NCBI GenBank assembly: GCA_945863085.1
Contig: CAMBCD010000027.1
Location: 1 to 15,758 of the forward strand
DNA from: Bordetella parapertussis
GTDB lineage: Bacteria > Pseudomonadota > Gammaproteobacteria > Burkholderiales > SG8-41
Length of the DNA stretch: 15,758 nt
Direction of reading: 5' to 3'
The position numbers were made by a program, and so were the translations under genes. Under the pieces are notes generated by a model, which saw only the letters and a program-made list of their open reading frames with translations, had not been told where the DNA came from and did no database searches. Of this stretch, positions 5,844-12,270 are shown in pieces. Numbering within the stretch: position 1 is the first letter of the stretch; each line of letters begins with the position of its first letter.

Positions 5844-7451
5844 TCAGTTCATCAGCAGTGCCGGCGGGGCCGCGTTCAGCACGCCCTGCCGGAACGCCGC
5901 CTGGCTGGCGGCCATGTCCAGCGCCGCGGCATTCCAGGCGTCGTAAATAATCCGGCCTCCGGCGGTCAGTTCGCTGCCGACCACCCGTGGTTTCGCCAGC
6001 ATGTCCCACAGCGCGGCGGAATGGTGCTCCGGCACGTCGCTGATGGTCACGCGCTGCGCCGCCGGCAGTGGCGTGGGTGAGGCGACGAGAAAACTGTTGA
6101 TCTGCCGCGCGCCGGGCCAGTCGGGCCGGTACAGCGCGACATGCGGCAGTTCGCTTTGCAACGTTGCCAGCAGGTGGGAATAACTGCGCGTGTCATCGAG
6201 GTTGGCGAAAGTGTTGAAAATCGCGACGCCGCCGGGTTTCAGGCAGCTTTTCAGGTCGCGGAAAAATTCACGGGTGATCAGGTAATCGGGCGTGCCGTCG
6301 CCGTGGAACAGGTCGACCAGCACCACGTCGTGGCGCGGTGTGCAGTCGCCGACAAAGGTGCGCGCATCAGCCTGGTGGGTGGTGACGCGTTTTGCATCAA
6401 ATCCGAAATATTGCTGTGCCACCGCCAGCGAGGCGGGGTCGATTTCGACCACTTCGACGCGGGCGCCTGCGCGCTCAAGGCGCGAGGGCACGATGCCTGC
6501 GCCCAGGCCGAGCATCAGCACCTCCTGCATCTGCGGCCGGTAGGCGCGTGCCAGCGCCTCCAGCGCCCAGGTGTAGAACGAGATCGAGCGCTGGTTCGAA
6601 TCGACGCTGTTCTGGATCAGGCCGTCATGGAAATACATGCGCAGGAATTTGCCCTCGGCGTCGGCGCCGCTGCGCAGGATTTTTACCGTGCCGAACAGGG
6701 AGCTGTGGGTGCCTTCGACCTGCCACTGCGCGCCGCTGAACGCCACCGGACCCTGGCGCCCGGTATAACGGTCACCCTGCCAGGCGAGCAGCGCGGCGCC
6801 GAACACGGCGGCGATACCGCAGGCAGTGACTGTGCCGCGGCCGGACATCACGAGTTTTGACGAGGCAGCGACCAGCGACAACAGGCCCAGCAGCAGGGCG
6901 ACCATCAGGGTTGCCGTGTAGTTGCTGATGTACGGGATCAAGCCAAAGGCGGTAACGATGACACCCGTCACCGAACCCAGGGTGCTGACGAAGAAGACCA
7001 GCCCGGATCCGGCATCCCCTTTGCGTTTTTCCTGCTGTTGCAGCAGCAGTGCCACCAGCAGCGGATTCATCGCCGAGGTGGCGACCAGCGGCAGGAACAG
7101 CAGGATCATGCACGCAGCGAAGGCGCCGCCGCTCAAGCTCCAGCGTGCCAGCGGATGGAAAACGAAAGGATAAACCGCGCAGGCGGCGATGATGGCCAGG
7201 CCGGCCAGCGCCGGCATGATTGCAAACAGCAGGCCGAGGCGGCGTGCTGCTGCGGTACCGGCATTGCCGGCGAGACGGCCGCCCCACCAGTAACCGAGCG
7301 CCAGGGATGCCAGCGTGATCGACAGGATGCCGGTCCAGATGTAGAGGCTGACGCCGAAATAGGGCGTCATGATGCGCGAAGCGAGCAGTTCGAGCGCCAG
7401 GATCGCGCCGCCGGAAATGAAGATCAGGGTGAAAAGGATGGCAGCGGGCAT
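5844..7451 (-). CDS. membrane-embedded spermidine-synthase-like protein
   Basis: 535 aa. The N-terminal half has about seven hydrophobic segments (roughly residues 3-24, 38-60, 72-97, 108-137, 148-172, 178-196, 207-224), including the characteristic LELLASRIMTPYFG and ALGYWWGGRLAG. The C-terminal half is a Rossmann methyltransferase fold like spermidine synthase: MLGLGAG (313-319), VVEIDP (334-339), DVVLVDLFHGDGTPD with D380, then LKPGGVAIFNTF. Two spermidine-synthase hallmarks are altered: the GGGDGG loop reads GLGAG, and the DExxYHE region reads SNQRSISFYTW, so true polyamine synthesis is doubtful. Members of this fused family are widespread and mostly uncharacterised. The ATG at 7449-7451 places the first membrane segment at the very N terminus, as in relatives, but I see no good Shine-Dalgarno. 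It is divergent from P2 and convergent with P1. Confidence 0.88.
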   Translation of the reverse strand: MPAAILFTLIFISGGAILALELLASRIMTPYFGVSLYIWTGILSITLASLALGYWWGGRLAGNAGTAAARRLGLLFAIMPALAGLAIIAACAVYPFVFHPLARWSLSGGAFAACMILLFLPLVATSAMNPLLVALLLQQQEKRKGDAGSGLVFFVSTLGSVTGVIVTAFGLIPYISNYTATLMVALLLGLLSLVAASSKLVMSGRGTVTACGIAAVFGAALLAWQGDRYTGRQGPVAFSGAQWQVEGTHSSLFGTVKILRSGADAEGKFLRMYFHDGLIQNSVDSNQRSISFYTWALEALARAYRPQMQEVLMLGLGAGIVPSRLERAGARVEVVEIDPASLAVAQQYFGFDAKRVTTHQADARTFVGDCTPRHDVVLVDLFHGDGTPDYLITREFFRDLKSCLKPGGVAIFNTFANLDDTRSYSHLLATLQSELPHVALYRPDWPGARQINSFLVASPTPLPAAQRVTISDVPEHHSAALWDMLAKPRVVGSELTAGGRIIYDAWNAAALDMAASQAAFRQGVLNAAPPALLMN

Positions 7452-7484
7452 GGTAATGAGGTGGAAAGGCGGTGGAAAGCAGGG

Positions 7485-7512
7485 GTGAAAGGCCGAGGCG
7501 GTCGGTTATAAT
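7485..7512 (+). promoter_or_regulatory. sigma70-type promoter for the P2-P6 operon
   Basis: A perfect TATAAT -10 lies at 7507-7512. GTGAAA at 7485-7490 (4 of 6 to TTGACA) lies 16 nt upstream. Transcription would begin near 7519 and leave a leader of about 115 nt before ATG 7636. The overlapping reverse-strand TATAAC (7510-7505) could also serve the divergent membrane gene, but I see no -35 for it. Confidence 0.6.
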
Positions 7513-7625
7513 TCGCCGCCAATCTACCACAGGCGCAGTCTCATCCAGGTGACTGGAATGCGGTTCCGGGCAGCGCGTGGTGGCGGCCCCAATCCAATCG
7601 AAGCACATGGGTGGCAGCTTGCCAT

Positions 7626-7630
7626 GGAGA
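7626..7630 (+). promoter_or_regulatory. ribosome binding site GGAGA deciding the P2 start
   Basis: GGAGA at 7626-7630 is 5 nt from ATG 7636. That start puts the basic, hydrophobic signal peptide at the N terminus. Starts at GTG 7549, ATG 7558 or ATG 7624 would add residues before the signal peptide and lack a matching ribosome binding site. Confidence 0.6.
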
Positions 7631-7635
7631 CGATC

Positions 7636-8550
7636 ATGCAGCGTCTGTTGATGGTGCTCAATAAAGTGTTCAGCAAGGTGCTGCCGGTGCTGGCTGCCGG
7701 ATTGCTGGTATCCGGTGCGCATGCCGCGGGTGATCAACCCAGCGTGCCTTATGTGCCGACGCCGCAGGCGGTGGTCGATCGCATGCTGGCGATGGCGAAG
7801 GTGACGGCGCAGGATTACCTGATCGACCTCGGTTCGGGTGATGGCCGCATCGTCGTCACCGCCGCAAAAAAATTCGGCGCGCGCGGTTTTGGTGTTGACC
7901 TGAATCCGGTGCGTATCAGCGAAGCCATTGAAAACGCCCGCAAAGCGGGGGTCACCGACAAGGTGGCGTTTTACCAGCGCAACCTGTTTGAAACCGATCT
8001 TTCGGATGCGACGGTCATCACCATGTACCTGTTGCCGCGCGTCAACCTGCAGTTGCGGCCGAAACTGCTGGAGCTGAAGCCGGGCACACGCCTGGTATCC
8101 CACGATTTCGACATGGATGACTGGAAGCCGGACGCGTCGGTGCGTATGGACGCAGGGGACAAGTTTTCCGGAGCAGGTGGCGACAGCGATGTGTATTTCT
8201 GGGTGGTACCGGCGAAAATGGCCGGCAGCTGGCGCTCGCAATTCCCGGTATCCGGCAAGCCGCAGACTTACGAATTCACGTTCGAACAAAAATACCAGAT
8301 GGTCAGCGGTTCGGTGCAGGTCAACGGCCGCCCGGTGAAAATCCTTGATGCAAAACTGCGCGGTGCGGAACTGGCATTTTCGTTCACCGCGGAAGTGAAC
8401 GGCGCGCCGGTGAAACATGCATTTACCGGTCGTGTCGATGGCGGCCGCATCATCGGCCAGGGTGCGCTTTCAGGCAGTCGACTGACGGCGCGCGTGGAAT
8501 GGATCGCCGAGCGCGCAGCACGCGTCGCCGGTTTGGAGGCAACTTACTGA
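7636..8550 (+). CDS. exported class I SAM-methyltransferase-like protein, paralogue P2
   Basis: 304 aa from the chosen ATG. The N terminus has a basic start, a hydrophobic core and a probable AHA-AG cleavage at residue 30. Motifs in order are PYVPTP (38-43), DLGSGDG (64-70), GVDLN with D88, NLFETDLSDATVITMYLLP (116-134), SHDF (155-158) and VPAK (191-194), followed by the beta-rich C-terminal domain with FEQKYQMVSGSVQVNGRP and HAFTGRVDGGRIIGQG strands. All expected SAM-contact positions are intact. It is the first gene of the five-gene run, behind the promoter at 7485-7512. Its TGA shares one base with the P3 ATG. The C terminus carries about 15 residues beyond the usual final W-x-A strand. 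Function unknown; a methyltransferase role is inferred from the fold. Confidence 0.9.
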   Translation: MQRLLMVLNKVFSKVLPVLAAGLLVSGAHAAGDQPSVPYVPTPQAVVDRMLAMAKVTAQDYLIDLGSGDGRIVVTAAKKFGARGFGVDLNPVRISEAIENARKAGVTDKVAFYQRNLFETDLSDATVITMYLLPRVNLQLRPKLLELKPGTRLVSHDFDMDDWKPDASVRMDAGDKFSGAGGDSDVYFWVVPAKMAGSWRSQFPVSGKPQTYEFTFEQKYQMVSGSVQVNGRPVKILDAKLRGAELAFSFTAEVNGAPVKHAFTGRVDGGRIIGQGALSGSRLTARVEWIAERAARVAGLEATY

Positions 8551-9500
8551 TGTGGATTCAGATGAGGAATATGGCCGGGGCCGTGTTGGTGGCACTCGCT
8601 GTTACAGGATTAAATACGGCGGTGCAGGCGCAGGATTTTGGCGACACCCCTTATGTGCAGACGCCGCAGAATGTCGTCGATGCCATGCTGGAGACGGCCA
8701 AGGTCACCAGCAAGGACTACGTGATTGACCTCGGTTCCGGTGACGGCCGCATGATCATCACCGCGGCGAAAAAACGCGGTGCACGCGGTTTTGGCGTCGA
8801 CCTCGACAAGCGGCTGGTCAGGCTGGCCAATGACAATGCGCGCAAGGCGGGGGTTGCCGACCGCGCGAAGTTTTACGCCCGCGACCTGTTCGAGACCGAC
8901 CTCACGCCGGCGTCGGTGATCACCATTTACCTGCTGCCCGAAGTCAACCTGATGGCGCGCAGCAAGCTGCTGGCGCTGGCGCCGGGCACGCGCATCGTGT
9001 CGCATGACTACGGCATCGGCGACTGGCTGCCGGACCTTGAATATGAAATGGATGCCCCGGGGAAACCGGTCGGCCGTTCGCAGAAAAGCAAAGTCCTGTA
9101 CTGGGTGGTGCCCGACATCGTTGCCGGGCGCTGGACCTGGACCGTGAATATCGGCGGCAAAGCGCAGCGGGTTGAACTGGATGTCAGGCAGAATTTCCAG
9201 AAACTGGAGGCCACGGCAAAACTCGACGGCCGCAGCGTGCCGGTCGAGCAGGCGAAACTCACGGGCCGCAGGATCGAAGTGACGCTGCAACTGCCGGAGC
9301 ATGGCCGCGTGACCTTCAGCGGCCTGCGCATCAACCAGGCGTTTGAGGGTGAGATGCGAGGTGAAACGCGCGCGGCGAACAAGGATGATAAAAGCGCGAA
9401 TAAGGGTACGCCGTGGAGCGCGGTGCGTATCGAACTGCGCGATGCGGCGCACGTGATTGCGCCGCCGCCGGTGATCCGTGAATTCGGGGCGCCGCAGTAA
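8550..9500 (+). CDS. exported class I SAM-methyltransferase-like protein, paralogue P3
   Basis: 316 aa, the longest copy. Signal peptide MWIQMRNMAGAVLVALAV with probable VQA-QD cleavage at residue 27. Motifs: PYVQTP (34-39, the only copy with Gln for the first-motif Pro), DLGSGDG (60-66), GVDLD with D84, YLLP (127-130) and SHDY (151-154). In the C-terminal beta-rich domain a charged insertion (TRAANKDDKSANKG) interrupts the last strands. A 25-residue tail rich in Ala, Pro and hydrophobics follows. ATG 8550 overlaps the P2 TGA (TGATG). GGAGG at 8535-8539, inside P2, lies 10 nt upstream, so translation is probably coupled. An ATG at 8562 is a weaker alternative. Substrate unknown. Confidence 0.9.
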   Translation: MWIQMRNMAGAVLVALAVTGLNTAVQAQDFGDTPYVQTPQNVVDAMLETAKVTSKDYVIDLGSGDGRMIITAAKKRGARGFGVDLDKRLVRLANDNARKAGVADRAKFYARDLFETDLTPASVITIYLLPEVNLMARSKLLALAPGTRIVSHDYGIGDWLPDLEYEMDAPGKPVGRSQKSKVLYWVVPDIVAGRWTWTVNIGGKAQRVELDVRQNFQKLEATAKLDGRSVPVEQAKLTGRRIEVTLQLPEHGRVTFSGLRINQAFEGEMRGETRAANKDDKSANKGTPWSAVRIELRDAAHVIAPPPVIREFGAPQ

Positions 9501-9504
9501 GTGC

Positions 9505-10407
9505 ATGAATAAGTGTTTGTTTTTAAATGTAATTCTGTCATCGGCTGCGCTGGCGCTGATGGTGCTGCCACAGGCGCAGGTCCAGGCGCAACAGCCGCCA
9601 CAACACCAACCACCACTGTGGCAGTTCGATGTGCCGTTTGTGCCGACGCCATACGTGGTGATCGAGGAAATGCTGCGACTCGCCAATGTCACGGCGCAGG
9701 ATTTTGTGATGGACCTCGGTTCCGGCGACGGCCGCGTGCTGATCACCGCCGCAAAAAAATTCGGTGCGCGCGGGGCGGGCGTCGATCTCGACGGTGACCT
9801 GGTGGCTGAAAGCATCGAGGCTGCGGCGGCGGCCGGGGTTGCCGATCGCGTCAGATTCCTGCAGCAGGACCTGTTCAAGACCGACATCAGCCAGGCGACC
9901 GTGATCACCATGTACCTGCTGCCGGGTGTGATGATGCGCCTGCGCCCGCTGCTGCTCAACCTGAAACCGGGGACGCGGCTGGTGTCGCATGATTTCCGGC
10001 TTGAGGACTGGAATCCCGACGCCACGACGCAGATCCGCAAGAATTCCTTCCTGTGGATCGTGCCGGCGAAAGTCGCGGGCAAATGGGACATGAAATTCAC
10101 GCTGCCCGGTACTGATTCATCCGCAACCGCGCACACGATTACGCTGGAACTGCGGCAGAAGTACCAGGAGGTCGATGGGTTTGCGCGATTCAACGACCGC
10201 CATGCCCAGGTCTGGGAGCCGCGCCTGTCCGGCGACAAGCTGAGTTTTGTCATCGTCGATGACCGTGACCGTGACCGTGAAAACGAGGCCAGTCTCTATT
10301 TTGAAGGCCGCGTCAGCGGTGACGCCATCGAGGGCCGGTTCCGCCGTGGTACCGGCACCGCGCAGACCGTGCACAACTGGCGCGCCGTGCGCGCTCCCGC
10401 GCCATGA
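9505..10407 (+). CDS. exported class I SAM-methyltransferase-like protein, paralogue P4
   Basis: 300 aa. Signal peptide MNKCLFLNVILSSAALAL with probable VQA-QQ cleavage near residue 28, then a Gln/Pro/His-rich linker (QQPPQHQPP) unique to this copy. Motifs: PFVPTP (44-49), DLGSGDG (70-76), GVDLD with D94, YLLP (137-140) and SHDF (161-164). The region after SHDF is shorter than in the other copies, going almost directly to FLWIVPAK (182-189). The C-terminal beta-rich domain holds an in-frame (GACCGT)3 repeat coding DRDRDR. ATG 9505 lies 4 nt after the P3 stop with no clear Shine-Dalgarno, so reinitiation from P3 is likely. The upstream GTG 9478 would precede the signal peptide and is rejected. 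Substrate unknown. Confidence 0.9.
   Translation: MNKCLFLNVILSSAALALMVLPQAQVQAQQPPQHQPPLWQFDVPFVPTPYVVIEEMLRLANVTAQDFVMDLGSGDGRVLITAAKKFGARGAGVDLDGDLVAESIEAAAAAGVADRVRFLQQDLFKTDISQATVITMYLLPGVMMRLRPLLLNLKPGTRLVSHDFRLEDWNPDATTQIRKNSFLWIVPAKVAGKWDMKFTLPGTDSSATAHTITLELRQKYQEVDGFARFNDRHAQVWEPRLSGDKLSFVIVDDRDRDRENEASLYFEGRVSGDAIEGRFRRGTGTAQTVHNWRAVRAPAP
10261..10278 (+). repeat. 6-nt microsatellite (GACCGT)x3 inside P4
   Basis: Three perfect in-frame copies of GACCGT encode Asp-Arg pairs in a loop of the C-terminal domain. Gain or loss of units would add or remove two residues without a frameshift. Confidence 0.8.
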
Positions 10408-11258
10408 TTACCGGGTTGCGGCGCTGGTGCCTGGTATTGCTTGCAACATGCCTGCCGCTTTCCGCGCAGGCCTCCGATGTGCCGTATGTGCCGACGCCGA
10501 TGAACGTGGTGGATGCGATGCTGGGCCTGGGGGCCGTCGGCCCCGATGATTATCTGATTGACCTCGGTTCCGGCGACGGGCGTATTTCGATCCGTGCCGC
10601 GACCCGTTTCGGCACGCAGGGCATGGGCGTCGATCTCGATGACAACCTGGTGGGCATGGCGCGCGCCGATGCGCAAAAACAGGGTGTTGCCGACAGGGCG
10701 ACGTTTGCTGTGCGCAATCTGTTTGATACTGATGTCAGTCGTGCCACCGTGGTGACGGCTTACCTGTTCCAGTCGATCAATATCCGGCTGCGGCCGATGT
10801 TGTTCGAGCAATTGAAACCGGGTACACGCATCGTGACCCATGATTTCGATTTCGGCGACTGGCGGCCCGACCAGAAAATCACCATCGATGTGCCGGACAA
10901 GGCCTACGGTCCGCCGCGCAGCGATATCATGCTGTGGGTGATGCCGGCCAATTTTGCCGGTAACTGGCAATGGTCGCTGCCGGGCACCGCCGGTTACGAG
11001 CTGCGCCTGGAGCAGAAATTCCAGATGCCGGTGGGTACGGTCATGGTGCAGGGGCGGCCGCTGCGGCTGGGTGAGGTGCGCATCAAGGGTGATGTGGTCA
11101 GTTTTACGGTTACCGGTGAAGCCGGCGTGCAGCGTTATACCGGGCGCATTGATGGCAACCGCATCAGCGGTGAAGTCGTGCTGCGCAGCGGTGAACGCGC
11201 ACAGCCATGGCGGGCGGAACGGGTTAAAACAGGCAAAATCAACATCAGCGGCATGTAA
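10404..11258 (+). CDS. exported class I SAM-methyltransferase-like protein, paralogue P5
   Basis: 284 aa. Short signal peptide (MITGLRRW..., probable AQA-SD cleavage at residue 23), so the catalytic domain begins almost at once: PYVPTP (27-32), DLGSGDG (53-59), GVDLD with D77 and THDF (145-148). The segment that is YLLP in the other five reads YLFQ (120-123). Since this strand end lies at the putative active site, P5 may differ in substrate or have lost activity. The C-terminal domain is compact and typical (LEQKFQMPVGTVMVQGRP, RYTGRIDGNRISGEV, final WRAER). ATG 10404 overlaps the P4 TGA by 4 nt (ATGA) with no visible Shine-Dalgarno, implying translational coupling. A 41-nt gap to P6 follows. 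Substrate unknown. Confidence 0.9.
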   Translation: MITGLRRWCLVLLATCLPLSAQASDVPYVPTPMNVVDAMLGLGAVGPDDYLIDLGSGDGRISIRAATRFGTQGMGVDLDDNLVGMARADAQKQGVADRATFAVRNLFDTDVSRATVVTAYLFQSINIRLRPMLFEQLKPGTRIVTHDFDFGDWRPDQKITIDVPDKAYGPPRSDIMLWVMPANFAGNWQWSLPGTAGYELRLEQKFQMPVGTVMVQGRPLRLGEVRIKGDVVSFTVTGEAGVQRYTGRIDGNRISGEVVLRSGERAQPWRAERVKTGKINISGM

Positions 11259-11288
11259 GGCATTCCTGCAGCGGTGGGCAGTCCAATC

Positions 11289-11294
11289 AAGGAG
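11289..11294 (+). promoter_or_regulatory. ribosome binding site AAGGAG of P6
   Basis: A full AAGGAG lies 5 nt before ATG 11300 and selects it over the adjacent GTG 11297 and the ATG 11306. Unlike P4 and P5, P6 can be translated independently. Confidence 0.65.
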
Positions 11295-11299
11295 CGGTG

Positions 11300-12211
11300 A
11301 TGAATATGGCAAGCACGAAAATTGCAAAAATGCTGGGCAGTGTGGCACTGGTGATGAGCGGGCTGGTGTTGCCGGCGGTCGCGCAGGAGGGTCGTGGCGA
11401 CGTGGTATATGTGCCGACGCCGCAGATTGTCGTCGACACCATGCTGCAGATGGCGAAAATCGGCCCCAAGGATTTCCTGATCGACCTTGGCTCCGGTGAC
11501 GGCCGTTTTGTCATCACTGCGGCCACCAAGTACGGCGCCAGCGCTTTCGGTGTTGATCTCGATACCTATCTGCTGAAGCTGGCCAACCAGAATGCGAAAA
11601 AGGCCGGGGTCACCGACAAGGTGCGTTTCATCGAGGAAAACCTGTTTACCACGGACCTGTCGCGGGCGACGGTGATCAGCACCTACCTGCTGCCGGAGAT
11701 GAATCTCAAGCTGAGGCCCAAGTTCATGGCGCTGAAGCCGGGCACACGCATCGTGACCCATGATTACCACCTCGGTGAATGGGATCCCGACGAGCAGCGC
11801 GAACTGGTGGTGCCCGAGAAAAAGGTTGGTGAGCCGGGCATCAGTTACCTGTTTTACTACGTGGTGCCAGCCCGCGTTCCCGGCAAATGGCAGTCGCTGG
11901 TCAATATCGGCGGGCGTGATACGCCGATGGAATTCAGCCTGCAGCAGGAGTTCCAGGAAATCGAAGGCAAGGTCGAAATCCGCGACCGCAGCAGCGATTT
12001 GCGCGGCCGCATCATGGGCGAGAACATCCGTATCGTTGCCGGTGGTCGTAACGGCGTGCCGCGCCACGAATTCAGCGGGCGGATCGGTGACGGCACCATC
12101 ACCGGTACGCTGGTCATCGGTGAAGGTGCCGCGCGGCAGCAGTCGGCATGGACGGCAAAACAGACCCAGCGCGGCGAACTGAAGCGTGCCTCGGACGAAT
12201 TGCCTGATTAA
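11300..12211 (+). CDS. exported class I SAM-methyltransferase-like protein, paralogue P6
   Basis: 303 aa. Signal peptide MNMASTKIAKMLGSVALVM with probable AVA-QE cleavage at residue 28. Motifs: VYVPTP (36-41), DLGSGDG (62-68), GVDLD with D86, YLLP (129-132), THDY (153-156, Thr as in P5) and VVPARVPGKW opening the C-terminal beta-rich domain, which ends in WTAKQ plus a charged tail. It lies 41 nt after P5 and has its own strong ribosome binding site. P6 and P5 share the GPKDFL/GPDDYL stretch and THD, suggesting they are sister duplicates. The gene ends in TAA; the next structure is a hairpin at 12233. Substrate unknown; the SAM motifs are intact. Confidence 0.9.
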   Translation: MNMASTKIAKMLGSVALVMSGLVLPAVAQEGRGDVVYVPTPQIVVDTMLQMAKIGPKDFLIDLGSGDGRFVITAATKYGASAFGVDLDTYLLKLANQNAKKAGVTDKVRFIEENLFTTDLSRATVISTYLLPEMNLKLRPKFMALKPGTRIVTHDYHLGEWDPDEQRELVVPEKKVGEPGISYLFYYVVPARVPGKWQSLVNIGGRDTPMEFSLQQEFQEIEGKVEIRDRSSDLRGRIMGENIRIVAGGRNGVPRHEFSGRIGDGTITGTLVIGEGAARQQSAWTAKQTQRGELKRASDELPD

Positions 12212-12232
12212 AAATAAATGCAGTGAAATAAC

Positions 12233-12254
12233 CGGCCGGATACCAGTCCGGCCG
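12233..12254 (+). other. strong hairpin between P6 and the permease gene
   Basis: CGGCCGGA (12233-12240) pairs perfectly with TCCGGCCG (12247-12254) around a 6-nt loop. No T-run follows on the + strand. The hairpin ends 4 nt before GGAGGAG (12259-12265), the permease ribosome binding site. It could end the P2-P6 message by a non-canonical route, stabilise its 3' end, or tune permease translation. Confidence 0.6.
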
Positions 12255-12270
12255 CAACGGAGGAGTTCGC

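Noticed and set aside
6141..6860. Open frame of 239 codons on the + strand inside the membrane protein gene
   Set aside because: It is antisense to the well-conserved Rossmann domain, with no signal, motif or ribosome binding site.
7549..7635. Upstream start (GTG 7549) extending P2 by 29 residues
   Set aside because: It would place a Gly/Pro/Arg-rich stretch before the signal peptide; ATG 7636 has a ribosome binding site and fits the paralogues.
7515..7635. Known SAM or SAH riboswitch in the P2 leader
   Set aside because: I could not match the conserved cores I know for these classes; only a covariance search could settle it.
6772..8418. Long open frame on the - strand (548 codons) crossing from P2 into the membrane protein gene
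   Set aside because: It runs antisense to P2 and out of frame over the real - strand gene; no recognisable domain.
8610..10253. Long open frame on the - strand (547 codons) antisense to P3 and P4
   Set aside because: Its composition (Arg/Ser/His-rich, low hydrophobic order) is that of a GC-rich shadow; the + strand has signal peptides, motifs and clean gene junctions.
4962..12211. Horizontally acquired island or mobile element
   Set aside because: No integrase, tRNA, flanking direct repeats or obvious composition shift; codon usage looks like that of the flanking genes.
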